A stretch of DNA of 64,000 nt from an uncultured Bacteroidales bacterium (GCA_902798705.1 CADBXS010000014.1:1-64000); one strand, 5' to 3'; shown: positions 41,259-52,200, counted from the first letter of the stretch. Numbers and translations: made by a program. Notes: generated from the letters alone by a model not told the origin.

Positions 41259-43472
41259 ATGAAGAATTTTAGGATTATTGCCTTGGCTGTGCTGACACTG
41301 TCGGCCACCAACCTGCAAGCACAGAAGTATCCCAGTAAGTTGCTTGGGAACGAGAAAAAGATTGACGGCATCATCAGCCAGATGACGCTGGAGGAGAAAA
41401 TCGACATGCTCCATGGCAAGAATATGTTCTCGTCTGCAGGTGTTCCTCGTCTGGGCATCGCCGACATAGAGTATGCCGATGGTCCATTCGGTATCCGCGA
41501 GGAGATGGAACCTCACTCGTGGAATTCCGCACACCTCACTACCGACTCAGCTACTTTCTTCCCTACAGGCTCGGCACTGGCTGCCACGTGGAGCACCCAT
41601 TGGGCGTATGCCTACGGTCGCGCGATGAGTCGCGAGGCAAGACTGCGAGGGAAGGACATGATTTTAGGTCCAGCTATCAACATTCAACGCATCCCTACGG
41701 GTGGACGTACCTACGAGTATCTGAGCGAAGACCCACTGCTCAGTGGTATGTTGGCTGTAGCCTACACACGGGGTTCGCAAGACGATGGCACCGCCGTATG
41801 CCTGAAGCACTATGCACTGAACAACCAGGAGGACTATCGTGGTTTTGTGGATGTGCACATCTCCGACCGTTCCATGCACGAAATCTATCTGCGTCCGTTC
41901 GAAATGGCAGTAGGAGAAGCCGATGCTTGGGGCGTGATGGCAGCATATAATAAGGTGAATGGTCGTTGGTGTTCCGAGAATGAACACCTACTCACCACCA
42001 TCCTCCGTCAGCAATGGGGATTCCCTGGCATGGTCATCAGCGACTGGGGCGGCGTCCATTCCACCGTAGATGCTGTCACCGCAGGAATGAATGTCGAGAT
42101 GCCTGGCAGTCGCTACATGGGGCAAGCCCTACTCGACTCCGTGAAAGCAGGAAAGGTGAGTGAAGCCGTCATCGACCAGCGAGTACGAGAGATTCTGCGT
42201 GTTCGCATGGCAGTGAAACCCATCGCCAAGGAAGAAGCCAACCGCGTGCCTGTGGGCAACAAAGAAGAAATGGCAGTTGCCTTAGAAGTGGCACGCCGTT
42301 CCATCGTAATGCTCAAGAACGAGAAGTTACTGCCCATCAATTCTAAACGTGTGAAGCACATCGCCGTTATCGGTGAGAATGCTGTCACGAAGATGGCCTT
42401 GGGCGGTGTGGGAGCAGGTGTGAAGACACGCTGCGAAATCACCCCTCTCGAAGGCTTAAAGAGCGCGATAGGCAACAGCATGAAAATCAGCTACGCACCC
42501 GGTTACAAGAGTTTCGACCGTGGAAGCCGCAACAGGCGTCAGAGTCCACAGCAAGCAGCCAACCCAGAACTCATGTCCGAAGCCGTAAAGCTCGCCAAGA
42601 GTGCAGACCTCGTTATCTACTTCGCAGGCGACAATCGTGAGGTAGAGACCGAAGGTTCCGACCGCAAGAGCATCACCCTACCATCAGGACAAGACGAATT
42701 GGCCATTGCACTGGCCAAAGCCAACAAGCGACTGGTGACCGTCGTTGTGGCAGGAGGCCCTGTGGATATCAGTACGGTCAACGATGTATCTAAATCCTTG
42801 TTGGTATCGTGGTTCAACGGTTCTATGGGGGGACAGGCATTGGCCGAAGTGCTTACGGGCAAGATTTCACCATCGGGCAAACTGCCGATGACATGGCCAA
42901 TTCACTTAGAGGACGTGCCAGCCTACGCCACAGGCTCCTATCCTCAGAACATCCAGAACAATGCACAAGGCGACATCTTCGTCGATATCACCCAGAACCG
43001 TAGCAACGAACGTCGTCAACAGCTCGTTGCCAACTATTCAGAAGAAAGTCTTGTAGGCTATCGCTGGTACGACCAGAAACAGGCATCTGTGGCCTATCCT
43101 TTCGGGTTCGGACTATCTTACGCCAGCTTCCGATACGACCAACTCGAGGTGCAACCCACTGCCGAAGGTTTCGATGTGCACTTCCAACTTCGTAACGTTT
43201 CCTCAGCGGATGCAGAAGAAGTGGCACAGGTCTATGTGTCACGTCCATCGTCTCGCATCGAGCGTCCAGTGAAGGAGTTGAAGGGCTTCCAGCGCGTGGC
43301 GTTGAAAGCTGGTGAAAGCAAGACCGTCACCATTCCTGTACGCCGTTCCGACCTCTGCCATTGAGACGAACCGACACAGACATGGGTGTTGGAACCAGGT
43401 GACATCAACATCCTTGTGGGTGGTTCTTCGAATGCTTTGCCATTAAAGGCCGAAAGGATAAGGGTGGAATGA
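41259..43472 (+). pseudogene. Family 3 glycoside hydrolase (beta-glucosidase-like), in-frame TGA near the end
   Basis: The start MKNFRIIALAVLTL gives a signal peptide cut near LQA|QK; an earlier in-frame Met (40944) lies inside the HTCS gene and was rejected. The (beta/alpha)8 domain contains GPAINIQRIPTGGRTYEYLS, CLKHYALNNQE and the nucleophile loop MVISDWGG. The alpha/beta sandwich contains IVMLKNEKLLPI and AGDNREVETEGSDR. The C-terminal fibronectin-like domain contains EEVAQVYVSRPSS and VKELKGFQRV. A TGA at 43362-43364 interrupts SDLCH-TGA-DEPTQTWVLEPG. The same frame continues to 43472, and relatives usually have Trp at the stop. Loss is only about 35 residues, so partial activity is possible. 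It would cleave terminal beta-glycosides; the specificity is unknown. Confidence 0.88.
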
Positions 43473-43476
43473 AAAT

Positions 43477-43506
43477 TTCGCGGCGGAAGCGCGAACTACG
43501 GAGAAA
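43477..43506 (+). repeat. 30-bp direct repeat, copy 2 (after GH3)
   Basis: Partner of 41183-41212 (28/30 identical). It begins 4 bp after the natural end of the GH3 frame and runs toward the hairpin repeat at 43534. Confidence 0.7.
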
Positions 43507-43533
43507 TAATTACATCTTTATTTCCCCGCTTTA

Positions 43534-43680
43534 GGGGATTGGCTGAAGCGCATGTGAGGATGTCATGAAGCGTTTCTTTGATTCAACTAGTTGCGCGAAG
43601 GTTCGCTATCGAATCGGCGAACCTTCGGCGTTGCGATGGCGAAGGCTCGGCGTGTCAACGTTGAGGGCTCGGCATTTCAG
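43534..43680. repeat. Dispersed 147-bp hairpin repeat, copy B
   Basis: It aligns end to end with 17787-17933. A perfect 11-bp stem (43596-43606 with 43617-43627, CGAAGGTTCGC and its complement) surrounds a 10-nt loop. It lies between two convergent genes and may also end their transcripts. Confidence 0.7.
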
Positions 43681-43764
43681 TTGAAGCATAGGAATGGTTC
43701 TGTGCAATCAAAGGGGAACGCCTGTGCATGCGAAGTCGAGATTAACATTAAGCCCAAACTCGCG

Positions 43765-44850
43765 TTAAAGATAGGTGGCAGCACGCCAAAGGGATTCAGC
43801 TGGACCGCGCTGATGATGGTGCGCCCAAAGAAGAGTGAAGAAGAATTGGAGAAGGATGATCAGGACACCAACGAAGAGGGCGTAGGTGTGGCCTAATTCG
43901 CTGTAAAGGCCCAGTCCCCAAGCATAAAAGAAGAAACAGCCCAAGACAGACTGCAAGAGATAATTGGTGAGGCTCATGCGACCGAAGGTGCAGATGGTTG
44001 TGAGTGACTGACGAACTCGTGCTGAGCTGAACCAAAGCAGGACGATAGCAGCTGTTTCTGATAGTAGAATTGCGAGGTTAACAATGGGAGTGAGCCAATG
44101 AGTGAGGATGCCGAGGTCGGTGCTGTTGCCTACGACTGCCAACAACAGACTCACAATGAGGATACTTTTCCATACAAGCAGGTGACGACCTTCGTTGATG
44201 AATAGGCGGTGACGACCGAAAAGCAATCCCAAGAGGAAAAGACCGAAAATCTGTGTCAGTCGCCCCGTCAATGCAAAATAGCCCAAATTGGCAGGAAAGG
44301 CATAGCGCAGATTCTGCACTACGTTGAGCCAAAAACCGCTCTCCTGATGGTGGCGAGACAAGAGGGCATAGTCGTGCCAAATCCAATCGGAAGGCATGGT
44401 CCAGCCACTGAACAGTTGCCATAGTTCGAAAGGCTGCAATAGCACAACGACAGTCAGAACCCAAAGCCAGCGGTTCGACAGGCGATGACAAGCTATGAGG
44501 AGCAAGCCACAAAGTGCGTAGGTGGTGAGAATGTCGCCATCGTAGAAGGCGATATTGATACATCCTATGAAAAACAGCAGGAGCATTCGCCATGCAAAAC
44601 GAATGCGCGTCATGCTGCGACTCAGCATGATGTGAAAAGTAAGTCCAAAGAGAAGTGCGAAGATGCCGTACATCTTACCCGATAAGAGGAAGGTGACGAC
44701 ACGATAGACGGATGCATCGCAAGGCAGGGTGAGACGTGCCTGTGGACTGAACGCATCAAACGACTCGACGGCGTGGAACAGGATGATACCTATAACGGCG
44801 ATGCCCCGCAGGGCATCGGCCACTTCGATGCGTCCATCTGCCTTTGTCAT
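43765..44850 (-). CDS. DUF418 family (YeiB-like) membrane protein
   Basis: 361 residues and roughly nine or ten hydrophobic segments in the inner membrane. The N-terminal RIEVADALRGIAVIGIILFH, the LLSGKMYGIFALLFGLTFHI segment and the C-terminal FGRMSLTNYLLQSVLGCFFF followed by GPAESLWR are hallmarks of the DUF418 family, which shares a fold with membrane acyltransferases. The function is not established. Its ATG overlaps the TGA of the DUF4421 gene by 4 bp (ATGA), so it is translated with that gene and the SpoIIE gene upstream. Downstream is the convergent GH3 gene. Confidence 0.88.
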   Translation of the reverse strand: MTKADGRIEVADALRGIAVIGIILFHAVESFDAFSPQARLTLPCDASVYRVVTFLLSGKMYGIFALLFGLTFHIMLSRSMTRIRFAWRMLLLFFIGCINIAFYDGDILTTYALCGLLLIACHRLSNRWLWVLTVVVLLQPFELWQLFSGWTMPSDWIWHDYALLSRHHQESGFWLNVVQNLRYAFPANLGYFALTGRLTQIFGLFLLGLLFGRHRLFINEGRHLLVWKSILIVSLLLAVVGNSTDLGILTHWLTPIVNLAILLSETAAIVLLWFSSARVRQSLTTICTFGRMSLTNYLLQSVLGCFFFYAWGLGLYSELGHTYALFVGVLIILLQFFFTLLWAHHHQRGPAESLWRAATYL

Positions 44851-45833
44851 AATCTAAGTCCGACAAGAAGGCGGGTACGCCACTTGTCGTTATGTATGGA
44901 CAATTCGTTTTCGTCGCCTATATTCGTGAAATTATACACCATTGTCATACCAACGAACATGTTGCCAAACTGACGGATAACGGCTCCACGGGCAGTGATA
45001 ATCACCTCAGGAAAACGATATTTGAGCGGAATGCGCTCGTCGTTCACGGTGAGAGAAGTGTTGCTAAACACAGTGAAGGTAGGTAACGACGAGATGTGGA
45101 GCAACCAATGACGGCTGGGCACCCAGTTGTAGCCATAGCCGGCACCGATGCCGATGTTTGTTACATTGAGTAAAGACTCATATTGCGCCTTGGTCTTGGC
45201 TCTCTGCCCCTGTCCTGACACTGCCAGAAGGAAACTTCCTGCTGAGCGACGCTGTATGTAGCTCTGCGTGAAGGCAGCTGGGTAGGAGAAGCGTCGGTGG
45301 TTGAAGGCATAGTAGGCGTTCACGTTCAGCGATTTCAGCGTCAGCACCTCAGGTGGCAACTCCAGTCGTGATTGCCCCTCAGTTTCATGCCACCCCTTGA
45401 AGTTGCGGGCATCTTGATAGATGAAGTCGAAGCCCCAGCGGTTGTTGTAGGAATTGAGGTTGATTTCGAAGTCCTTATACTTGCCCAAAAGCTTGGCGGG
45501 ATTGAGCGCCATACTCAAGGTTACACCGAGGTAGTTGACTCCCAAACTGATTGTGGATTTGTAGTCGGCAGTCATTTCGGAACGGAAAGGTATGCCCATC
45601 TGCTTGCCCTCCATCTTCAGTTGAGCACCCGACACGTTGATACGGCCCGTCAAGGTCCATCTCGTGGAAGGGCGAGTGATGTAGAGCGTGTCGATGTTGC
45701 CACTACGATAGCGTTGGGACATGATACTATCATTATGCTTCAACATACGCCACAGCTTCTGCGCCTGAACATCGTGGGTGATGCAGGCACAAAGAAAAAA
45801 GACGAGAGCGTAGGCAATATTGCGTAGTTTCAT
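44847..45833 (-). CDS. DUF4421-like outer-membrane protein
   Basis: 328 residues with a signal peptide cut near VQA|QK. The body alternates short beta strands with aromatic residues (for example GVNYLGVTLSMALNPAKLLG, YKDFEINLNSYNNRWGFDF, GIGAGYGYNWVPSRHWLLH) and ends GLRL, consistent with an outer-membrane barrel. The order and segments fit DUF4421 of Bacteroidetes, for which no function is known. It starts 2 bp after the SpoIIE stop and overlaps the DUF418 gene, so the three proteins may work together at the envelope; that is inference from position. Confidence 0.75.
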   Translation of the reverse strand: MKLRNIAYALVFFLCACITHDVQAQKLWRMLKHNDSIMSQRYRSGNIDTLYITRPSTRWTLTGRINVSGAQLKMEGKQMGIPFRSEMTADYKSTISLGVNYLGVTLSMALNPAKLLGKYKDFEINLNSYNNRWGFDFIYQDARNFKGWHETEGQSRLELPPEVLTLKSLNVNAYYAFNHRRFSYPAAFTQSYIQRRSAGSFLLAVSGQGQRAKTKAQYESLLNVTNIGIGAGYGYNWVPSRHWLLHISSLPTFTVFSNTSLTVNDERIPLKYRFPEVIITARGAVIRQFGNMFVGMTMVYNFTNIGDENELSIHNDKWRTRLLVGLRL

Positions 45834-45835
45834 AA

Positions 45836-47794
45836 TTACTTATATCTGATGGTAAGCATGGTGAGGTCGTCGCTCTGCAAAGAATCGCCTACGAAAGCCG
45901 AGACGGCATGCAGAATGTGCTCAGTGAAAGAACGAGGCTTGAGTAGGTGCTGCTCCATGGCCTGATGAATGGTAGCCATGACACGCTCCATGCCGAAGAG
46001 TTCCCACTCACCATCTGCGTTGTTGGTGTGTGCCGCCTCTGTCAAGCCGTCGGTGTAGAGGAAAAGTGTTGTCTGTGGAGCGATAGTGACTACTTGCTCA
46101 CCGAACTCCGCTCCCGCCATCACACCGACAGGGAAATGGGAATCCACAGGCAGAAGGGTGGCATCGGAACTGATGATGAGCGGAGCATCATGACCTGCAT
46201 TGCAATAGGAAAGCCGCCCAGAACTGAGGTCGAGCACACCGACGAAGAGCGTGACGAACATATTGGCATCGTTTCCCTCACTCATCGTGTTGTTCATCTG
46301 TGTGACTATTTTTCCAGGACTGGACTCATGGGCAGTGACTGAACGGAAGAGGTTCTTTGCCACCGTCATCAACAGTGCTGCTGGAATGCCCTTGCCCGAC
46401 ACATCGCCTATGCAGAAAAAGAGCTTTTCGTCTTGGATGAAGAAGTCGAAGAGGTCACCGCCCACATCCTTGGCAGGCTGCATATAGCCAAAGATGTCGA
46501 TATCATCGCGGTGAGGAAATGGAGGAAAAATTTTGGGAATCATGGACATCTGAATATTGCGGGCAATATTCAGCTCGTTCTCGATGGCAGCCTTCGATGC
46601 CGTGGTTTCGCGCAGTTGCTCTACATAGCGCGAGAGGGATTGCTGCATGTCCTGGAATGATTCGTGGAGCAGTCCTATTTCGTCGTTCGACTTGATGTTG
46701 GGCAATGGTACCTGGAAGTTACCCTTCGCGATTTCGCGGGTGGATTCGGCAAATTTGACAAGTGGTTTGGTCATCTTTCGAATGGCAACGATGCATCCGA
46801 AGAATGCCACGATGAGACTAAGGGCAATCAGTACCAAGAGCATGATTCCAGCACGTTGACCAGTTCCATGATAGAGAATCCAAGGCACGACCACGGCTAC
46901 CGTCCAATCGGTGTCTTCGATAGGGCAATAGAAAACAATGTGGCGTTCACCATCTATGGTGCTTTCTGAATGCCCTGCCTTGCCCGACAGAATCTGACGA
47001 GCGAGCAGGTCGTCGTTGGTATCGGCAGAAGCTTTCACTTCTGAAAGAAAATTGCAGCGAAGAATGCGGGTAGTATCGGAATGCGCCACGTAGGTGCCCT
47101 TCTTATTGAGAATCATGCAATTGACATGAGCCTTCTTAAAGAACGGGTCGTAATAATGCTTGATGATTTCCGCATCGGTCTCCCTCATGATGTCCGCCAA
47201 CCAATAGAGGGACAAGTCGAGCGCAAAAACACCTATCTTCTTTCCTTTTTTGTTCTTCACAGGCAGGGCATAGGTAGCAACAACAGTCTTACATCCTTCT
47301 GCGTCGTAGTACGGGTCGGTCCACCCACTGGCTCCTCCTGTCATAACGCTTTGATACCATTCGCGGTTGAGATAATCGTGGTCGGGTCCACCTATCAGAC
47401 GAACAACAATCTGCTCACCATTTCGGATGGCGTATGGCTCGTACCAACGTCCCTTCTGAGGATAATAGTTAGCTTCGAAGCCGATGGCACAACCAGCAAT
47501 ATCGGGATTCTGAGCAACCACCCGTTGCAGGATGTGAGGAATACTATCGGGCTGATCCAAACTGTTCTCTATCTTGTCGAGACTATTGATGCAGCCGACA
47601 CTGACGGAGGTCATGTTCGAATTGACGGTCACACTGGTTCGTCTCATCACCTCAGTAAAGAGCATAGACTCCATTTCGACGATTGAGCGATTGACCATCT
47701 TATAGATAATCACAGAGAGCACTATCATGACGATAGACACTGATAGCACAATTCTCCATGCCAATTTCCGTGAGAAGCGTTGTTTGAACTCCAT
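45836..47794 (-). CDS. Membrane sensor phosphatase: Cache-like domain, HAMP, SpoIIE/PP2C
   Basis: 652 residues. TM1 is at about 12-33. A periplasmic Cache-like sensor follows (about 35-310, with NPDIAGCAIGFEANYYP, REWYQSVMTGGASGWTDPYY and VVATYALPVKNKKGKKIG). TM2 is at about 318-340, then HAMP (about 345-395) and a short coiled coil. The SpoIIE phosphatase domain (about 420-650) has the metal-binding residues in PAKDVGGDLFDFF, GDVSGKGIPAALLM, YCNAGHDAPLI, LYTDGLTEA and SDDLTMLTIRY. Such proteins dephosphorylate anti-sigma-factor antagonists, but no partner kinase or antagonist is encoded here. A TACCTTTA lies only about 6 nt before the ATG, so the mRNA may be nearly leaderless. Confidence 0.9.
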   Translation of the reverse strand: MEFKQRFSRKLAWRIVLSVSIVMIVLSVIIYKMVNRSIVEMESMLFTEVMRRTSVTVNSNMTSVSVGCINSLDKIENSLDQPDSIPHILQRVVAQNPDIAGCAIGFEANYYPQKGRWYEPYAIRNGEQIVVRLIGGPDHDYLNREWYQSVMTGGASGWTDPYYDAEGCKTVVATYALPVKNKKGKKIGVFALDLSLYWLADIMRETDAEIIKHYYDPFFKKAHVNCMILNKKGTYVAHSDTTRILRCNFLSEVKASADTNDDLLARQILSGKAGHSESTIDGERHIVFYCPIEDTDWTVAVVVPWILYHGTGQRAGIMLLVLIALSLIVAFFGCIVAIRKMTKPLVKFAESTREIAKGNFQVPLPNIKSNDEIGLLHESFQDMQQSLSRYVEQLRETTASKAAIENELNIARNIQMSMIPKIFPPFPHRDDIDIFGYMQPAKDVGGDLFDFFIQDEKLFFCIGDVSGKGIPAALLMTVAKNLFRSVTAHESSPGKIVTQMNNTMSEGNDANMFVTLFVGVLDLSSGRLSYCNAGHDAPLIISSDATLLPVDSHFPVGVMAGAEFGEQVVTIAPQTTLFLYTDGLTEAAHTNNADGEWELFGMERVMATIHQAMEQHLLKPRSFTEHILHAVSAFVGDSLQSDDLTMLTIRYK

Positions 47795-47820
47795 TCCTCT
47801 AAAGGTAGGTTCTAAAAATT

Positions 47821-47860
47821 ATGTCACGCAGAAATAAAAGGAATCATTTCTACGTGACAT
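47821..47860 (-). terminator. Terminator of the RND efflux operon
   Basis: A 15-bp stem with one wobble pair (arms 47821-47835 and 47846-47860) and a 10-nt loop stands 9 bp after the outer-membrane factor stop. On the minus strand it is followed by AATTTTTA. It separates the efflux operon from the SpoIIE gene. Confidence 0.8.
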
Positions 47861-47869
47861 TTAATTTCT

Positions 47870-49294
47870 TTACTTAGTTGCACCGCCGAGAGCGATGTAG
47901 AGAGCAATGACAGCCTGAGCACCCTTATACATGTTCATGGCTTCACTGAGCTGGGCATTGAGCAGCGTTTCCTGGGCGGTAAGCACCTCCAGATAGTTGG
48001 CCTTACCATTGTCCATGAGCTCGTGAGTGCCTTTGTATGCCTCGTGGAGCACCTGCACCTGGCGATGGTAGTAACCATGCTTCTCGCGAGCTGCCTGGCA
48101 GTCGGCCATAGCTTCGTTCACCTGATTACCAGCATTGATGACAGTCTGGACATACTTCTTCTGCAAGTCCTGCTCGGTGAGCTGGCTGATTTTGAGGTTT
48201 GCGCTAAGCTTGCCACGGGCAAGGATAGGCTGTGCGAGCTGACCGACAATGTTGAAGAGCAATTTACCAGGATCTACGATGGCACCTCCACCAGAGTTCG
48301 TCCATCCTGCAGTACCATTGAGCGTGATGGTTGGGAAGAAGGCGGCACGAGCAGCTTGTGTGTTGTAGAAAGCCTCTTCCATGGCATGATTGGCAATGCG
48401 GATGTCGGGACGCAGATTGAGCAGGGCAGCGGGAACACCAATGCGAAGGAACTGGACGTCGAACATGCGCTGTCCTGTGTCGCCCTGTGCGTCGGGATGA
48501 TGCAAGGCGGAACTGCCCCACTTGGCACGTTCGATGTGCTGAGGAGTGATGGCAAGCAAGCGGCAAATGTTATTCTCGGTGGAGCGAATGTTGCGACGGG
48601 TATCGACAATCTGTGTCTTCACATTGAGGTAAGACGACTCCATCTGGTTGACAGCTGTGCTGTACGACTTGCCATTCTCCCAAAGCGTCTTCTGGGTTTC
48701 GAGCGAAGCATTCCAAAGACTGTCAGTGAGCAAGAGAATCTCCAGCTGACGGTCGAGCACCTGCAACATGTAGTATTGCTGAGCAACAGTGCTGATGAGG
48801 TTGGCATGGACAGACTCCTCACGGATTTGGGACTGCAAGAGAACAGCCTTAGCTGCACGCTTCTTGTTGGTGATGCTTCCGAACACGTCAACATCCATCG
48901 ACAGTTGCAGCGGCAGGTTGTAGGTCTTCGACCATGGATTGTCGTCGAACTTGGACAACGTGCCTTGTGGTGAGAACGTAAGTGAAGGCAAGTACGCCAT
49001 CTTTGCCATCTTCAGCGAAGCCTCACTCTTCTCTACAGCGATGCGAGCGGAATTCAGGTCGGTGTTGTTAGCCAAAACCTGCTCGATGAGTTGTTGCAAG
49101 AGTGGATCTGTAAAGAACTCACGCCACGACATCTGAGCCAACGACGTTTCGCCTTCGGCCTTTGTGATATCCTGTGTGGTGCCAAATGCATCGGCAGGTG
49201 CCGTAGCCTTCGATTCGTACTGTTTGTAAAGACCACAGCCCGTTAGTAGGAAACTAACGGTTGCTGCAAGTAAGATATATCTTAGTCTTTTCAT
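47870..49294 (-). CDS. RND efflux outer-membrane factor (TolC/NodT-like lipoprotein)
   Basis: 474 residues with lipobox LLTGC (Cys20). Two repeats of the outer-membrane efflux domain are visible: NTDLNSARIAVEKSEASLKM near the front, and LRPDIRIANHAMEEAFYNTQ with AAFFPTITLNGTAGW in the second half. It forms the trimeric exit duct that docks with the membrane fusion protein and permease encoded upstream (3-bp gap to the permease). It is the last gene of the operon, before the terminator. Confidence 0.93.
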   Translation of the reverse strand: MKRLRYILLAATVSFLLTGCGLYKQYESKATAPADAFGTTQDITKAEGETSLAQMSWREFFTDPLLQQLIEQVLANNTDLNSARIAVEKSEASLKMAKMAYLPSLTFSPQGTLSKFDDNPWSKTYNLPLQLSMDVDVFGSITNKKRAAKAVLLQSQIREESVHANLISTVAQQYYMLQVLDRQLEILLLTDSLWNASLETQKTLWENGKSYSTAVNQMESSYLNVKTQIVDTRRNIRSTENNICRLLAITPQHIERAKWGSSALHHPDAQGDTGQRMFDVQFLRIGVPAALLNLRPDIRIANHAMEEAFYNTQAARAAFFPTITLNGTAGWTNSGGGAIVDPGKLLFNIVGQLAQPILARGKLSANLKISQLTEQDLQKKYVQTVINAGNQVNEAMADCQAAREKHGYYHRQVQVLHEAYKGTHELMDNGKANYLEVLTAQETLLNAQLSEAMNMYKGAQAVIALYIALGGATK

Positions 49295-49297
49295 AAT

Positions 49298-52200
49298 TTA
49301 TTCCTCTGTTTTTACTTCAACACTTTTCATTTCTACATCTAGCCCTTGGAAGCGCTCGTGCAACTTCTGGAACACGATAAAGAATGCTGGAACAACGAAC
49401 AGCAGGGCGATGGTTCCTACTGTCATACCACCCACCACGCCAAAGGCCAAAGCACGGTTACCATTGGCACCAGCACCGCCTTCGATAATGAGCGGAATCA
49501 TACCGGCAATCATCGTGACAACAGTCATCAGGATTGGGCGCAAACGCTCCTTGCAGGCAGCATAGGCAGCATCGTGGATGCTCATGCCCTGGGCACGACG
49601 CTCGGAGGCAAACTCGGTAATCAGGATGGCAGTCTTGGACAAGAGACCAATCAGCATGATGACACCCGTCTGCAAGTAGATGTTGTTGTCCATGCCTGGC
49701 AAATGGAGCAATGAGCCGAGATAAGCCATGACGAATGCGCCCATCAGTCCGAACGGCACTGAGAGCAGCACAGCCATCGGTGTGAACCACGAGTTGTAGA
49801 GCGAAGCAAGGATGAGGTAGATGAGGATGGCGCAGATGACATAGATAAGAGCCGTGGCATTAGAGCCCGCAGCCTCCTCCAATTCACGCGACATACCGCT
49901 GTACTCGTAGCTGTAACCATTAGGCATGGTTTCCTTGAACACTTCTGCAATCACCTGATGGGCATCGCCCTCGGTATAACCACTGGCAGCCTGCACGAAA
50001 CAAGTGATACTCTGGAAGAGGTTGAAGTGCTCTACATTCGAGGTACCAACGATATCTTTCAGCGTAACAAATTCGGAGATAGGTGCCATCTTGCCGCCAC
50101 GCACCTTCACGAAGATATTGTTGAGCGACGATGGGTCGAGACGATACTCTGGCGAAGCACTGGCCATGATGCGATAGACCTTACCGAACTGATTGTAGTT
50201 GCCGACATAGCTACCACCACAATAAGAGCCTAAGGTCTTCAGCACAGCAGCAGGAGAAACACCAGCACGGTCGCATTGTGCAGCATCGACATCCACCTGG
50301 TATTTAGGGAAACGCTCCGAGTAGGACGTCATGGCCATGCTGATTTCTGGCCGCTCACCCAACTTGGCCAAGAACTTATTCGCTAACTTAGCAAACTCCG
50401 ACAAGTCGCCATCGTTCAAATCCTGCAGCACAAGGTTCACGCTGTTGTTCGAACCATAACCAGGCACCTGTGGCAACTGAAAAGGCATCACCTGCACATT
50501 CTTGATTTCCTTGCAGGCGAAGTAGAGACGGCCAATGACGAGGTCGATGTAGTGGTTGAAGCCCTCACGATTCTCCCATGTTTTCAGACGGATAATCATC
50601 GTGGCATAGTTCGAACCCGAACCCGACATCATACCATAACCACAAGCTGTGGCGAAACTCTCCATCTCAGGTATCTCCTTCACTTTCGCTTCCACCTTCT
50701 TGACTATCTCACGGGTTTCATGAAGTGTTGTACCCTCTGGTGCACGAACCTCAGCGAGAATCACACCCTGGTCCTCCTGAGGCACAAGGCCCGAAGGCAG
50801 GTTTTTCATGAAGAAGACGAGCAAAATAGCAGCAACTCCCAACAGGCACCATGCCAAGACAGGTCGCTTGATGAACTTCTGCACACTCTTGGAGTATTTA
50901 TTGTAAATGGCATTGTAGCTCACCGTATAGGCTTTCTTCGTGTACACAGCGTCAGAGCTGATACGCACGACAGACCGACCGACGAGGCGATGGTTACACC
51001 AAACTGGGTGAAGAACGTGCCTGAGGTGCCTGGCATAAACGTCACTGGGATGAACACGGCCATGAACACCAGCGTACACGAAACAACGGCTACCGACACC
51101 TCGCTCATGGCCTCGCGTGTGGCTTGGCGGGCATCGCTGATGCCATTCTCCATCTTTGCCATGACTGCTTCTACCACGACTATGGCATCATCCACCACCG
51201 TACCGATGGCGAGCACAAGAGCAAAGAGTGTCAGGATGTTGAGCGAGAAGCCTGCCAGCGAAACAATGGCAAAAGTGCCCAACAGCGAAACAACAATAGA
51301 GATGGACGGGATGATTGTAGCCTTGAAGTTCTGTAGGAAGAAGAACACCACGAGGATAACGAGGATGATGGCTATGATGAGTGTCTCAACCACATTGCCA
51401 ATGGCAGCATAGAGGAAGTCGTCAGACGTTTCGAGTTTCACGAATTCCAATCCTGCTGGCATCATCGGTTTCAGTTCCTCGAAGAGATTGTTGATACGGG
51501 CATTCACCTCCGTTGCGTTGGCACCTGGAGCCTGGAACACCATAAATATGGTACCTGGCTTACCACCGATATTCGACACGAAACTGTAGCTCATGGCACC
51601 AATCTCCACATCGGCCACGTCGCTCAGATGCAGCAAGTGTCCGCCATCACTGGTGCGCAGCACAATATCGTTGAATTCCTCAATGGTCTTCAGGGTGCCT
51701 TTGTATTCCATCGTATATTGGTAGTTGTTCTCCGACTGAGCACCCAGAGAACCAGTAGCAGCAACGAAACTCTGACCACCGATGGCAGCAAACACATCAT
51801 TAGGCTCCAAACCATACTGCGCCATCACGTCGGGCTTCATCCAAATGCGAAGAGCGTATGTGTTACCCAGCGACATGACATCGCCCACTCCCGTGATTCG
51901 CATGAGACGAGGCTTCACGTTGATGTCGATGTAATTGGCCACGAAGTCGTCGTCATACTTGCCATCGACACTCCTCAGGGCACCAATCTGCAGGATATTG
52001 CTCTGCATCTTGAACACCTGCACACCCACCTTCGTCACGTCGGCAGGCAGCATGGCCGTAGCTCGTGTCACACGGTTCTGTACGTTCACCGCTGCCAAGT
52101 CGGGGTCCGTTCCCGCTTTGAAATAGACAACGATACTCACGTCGCCCGACGATGAAGCCGAACTGGTCATGTAAGTCATATCAGGCACACCATTGATGGC

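Noticed and set aside
39329..43364. TGA recoded as Trp in this genome
   Set aside because: Other genes here, for example the DUF4421 gene and the GH3 natural end, use TGA as stop, and TGG is used for Trp throughout.
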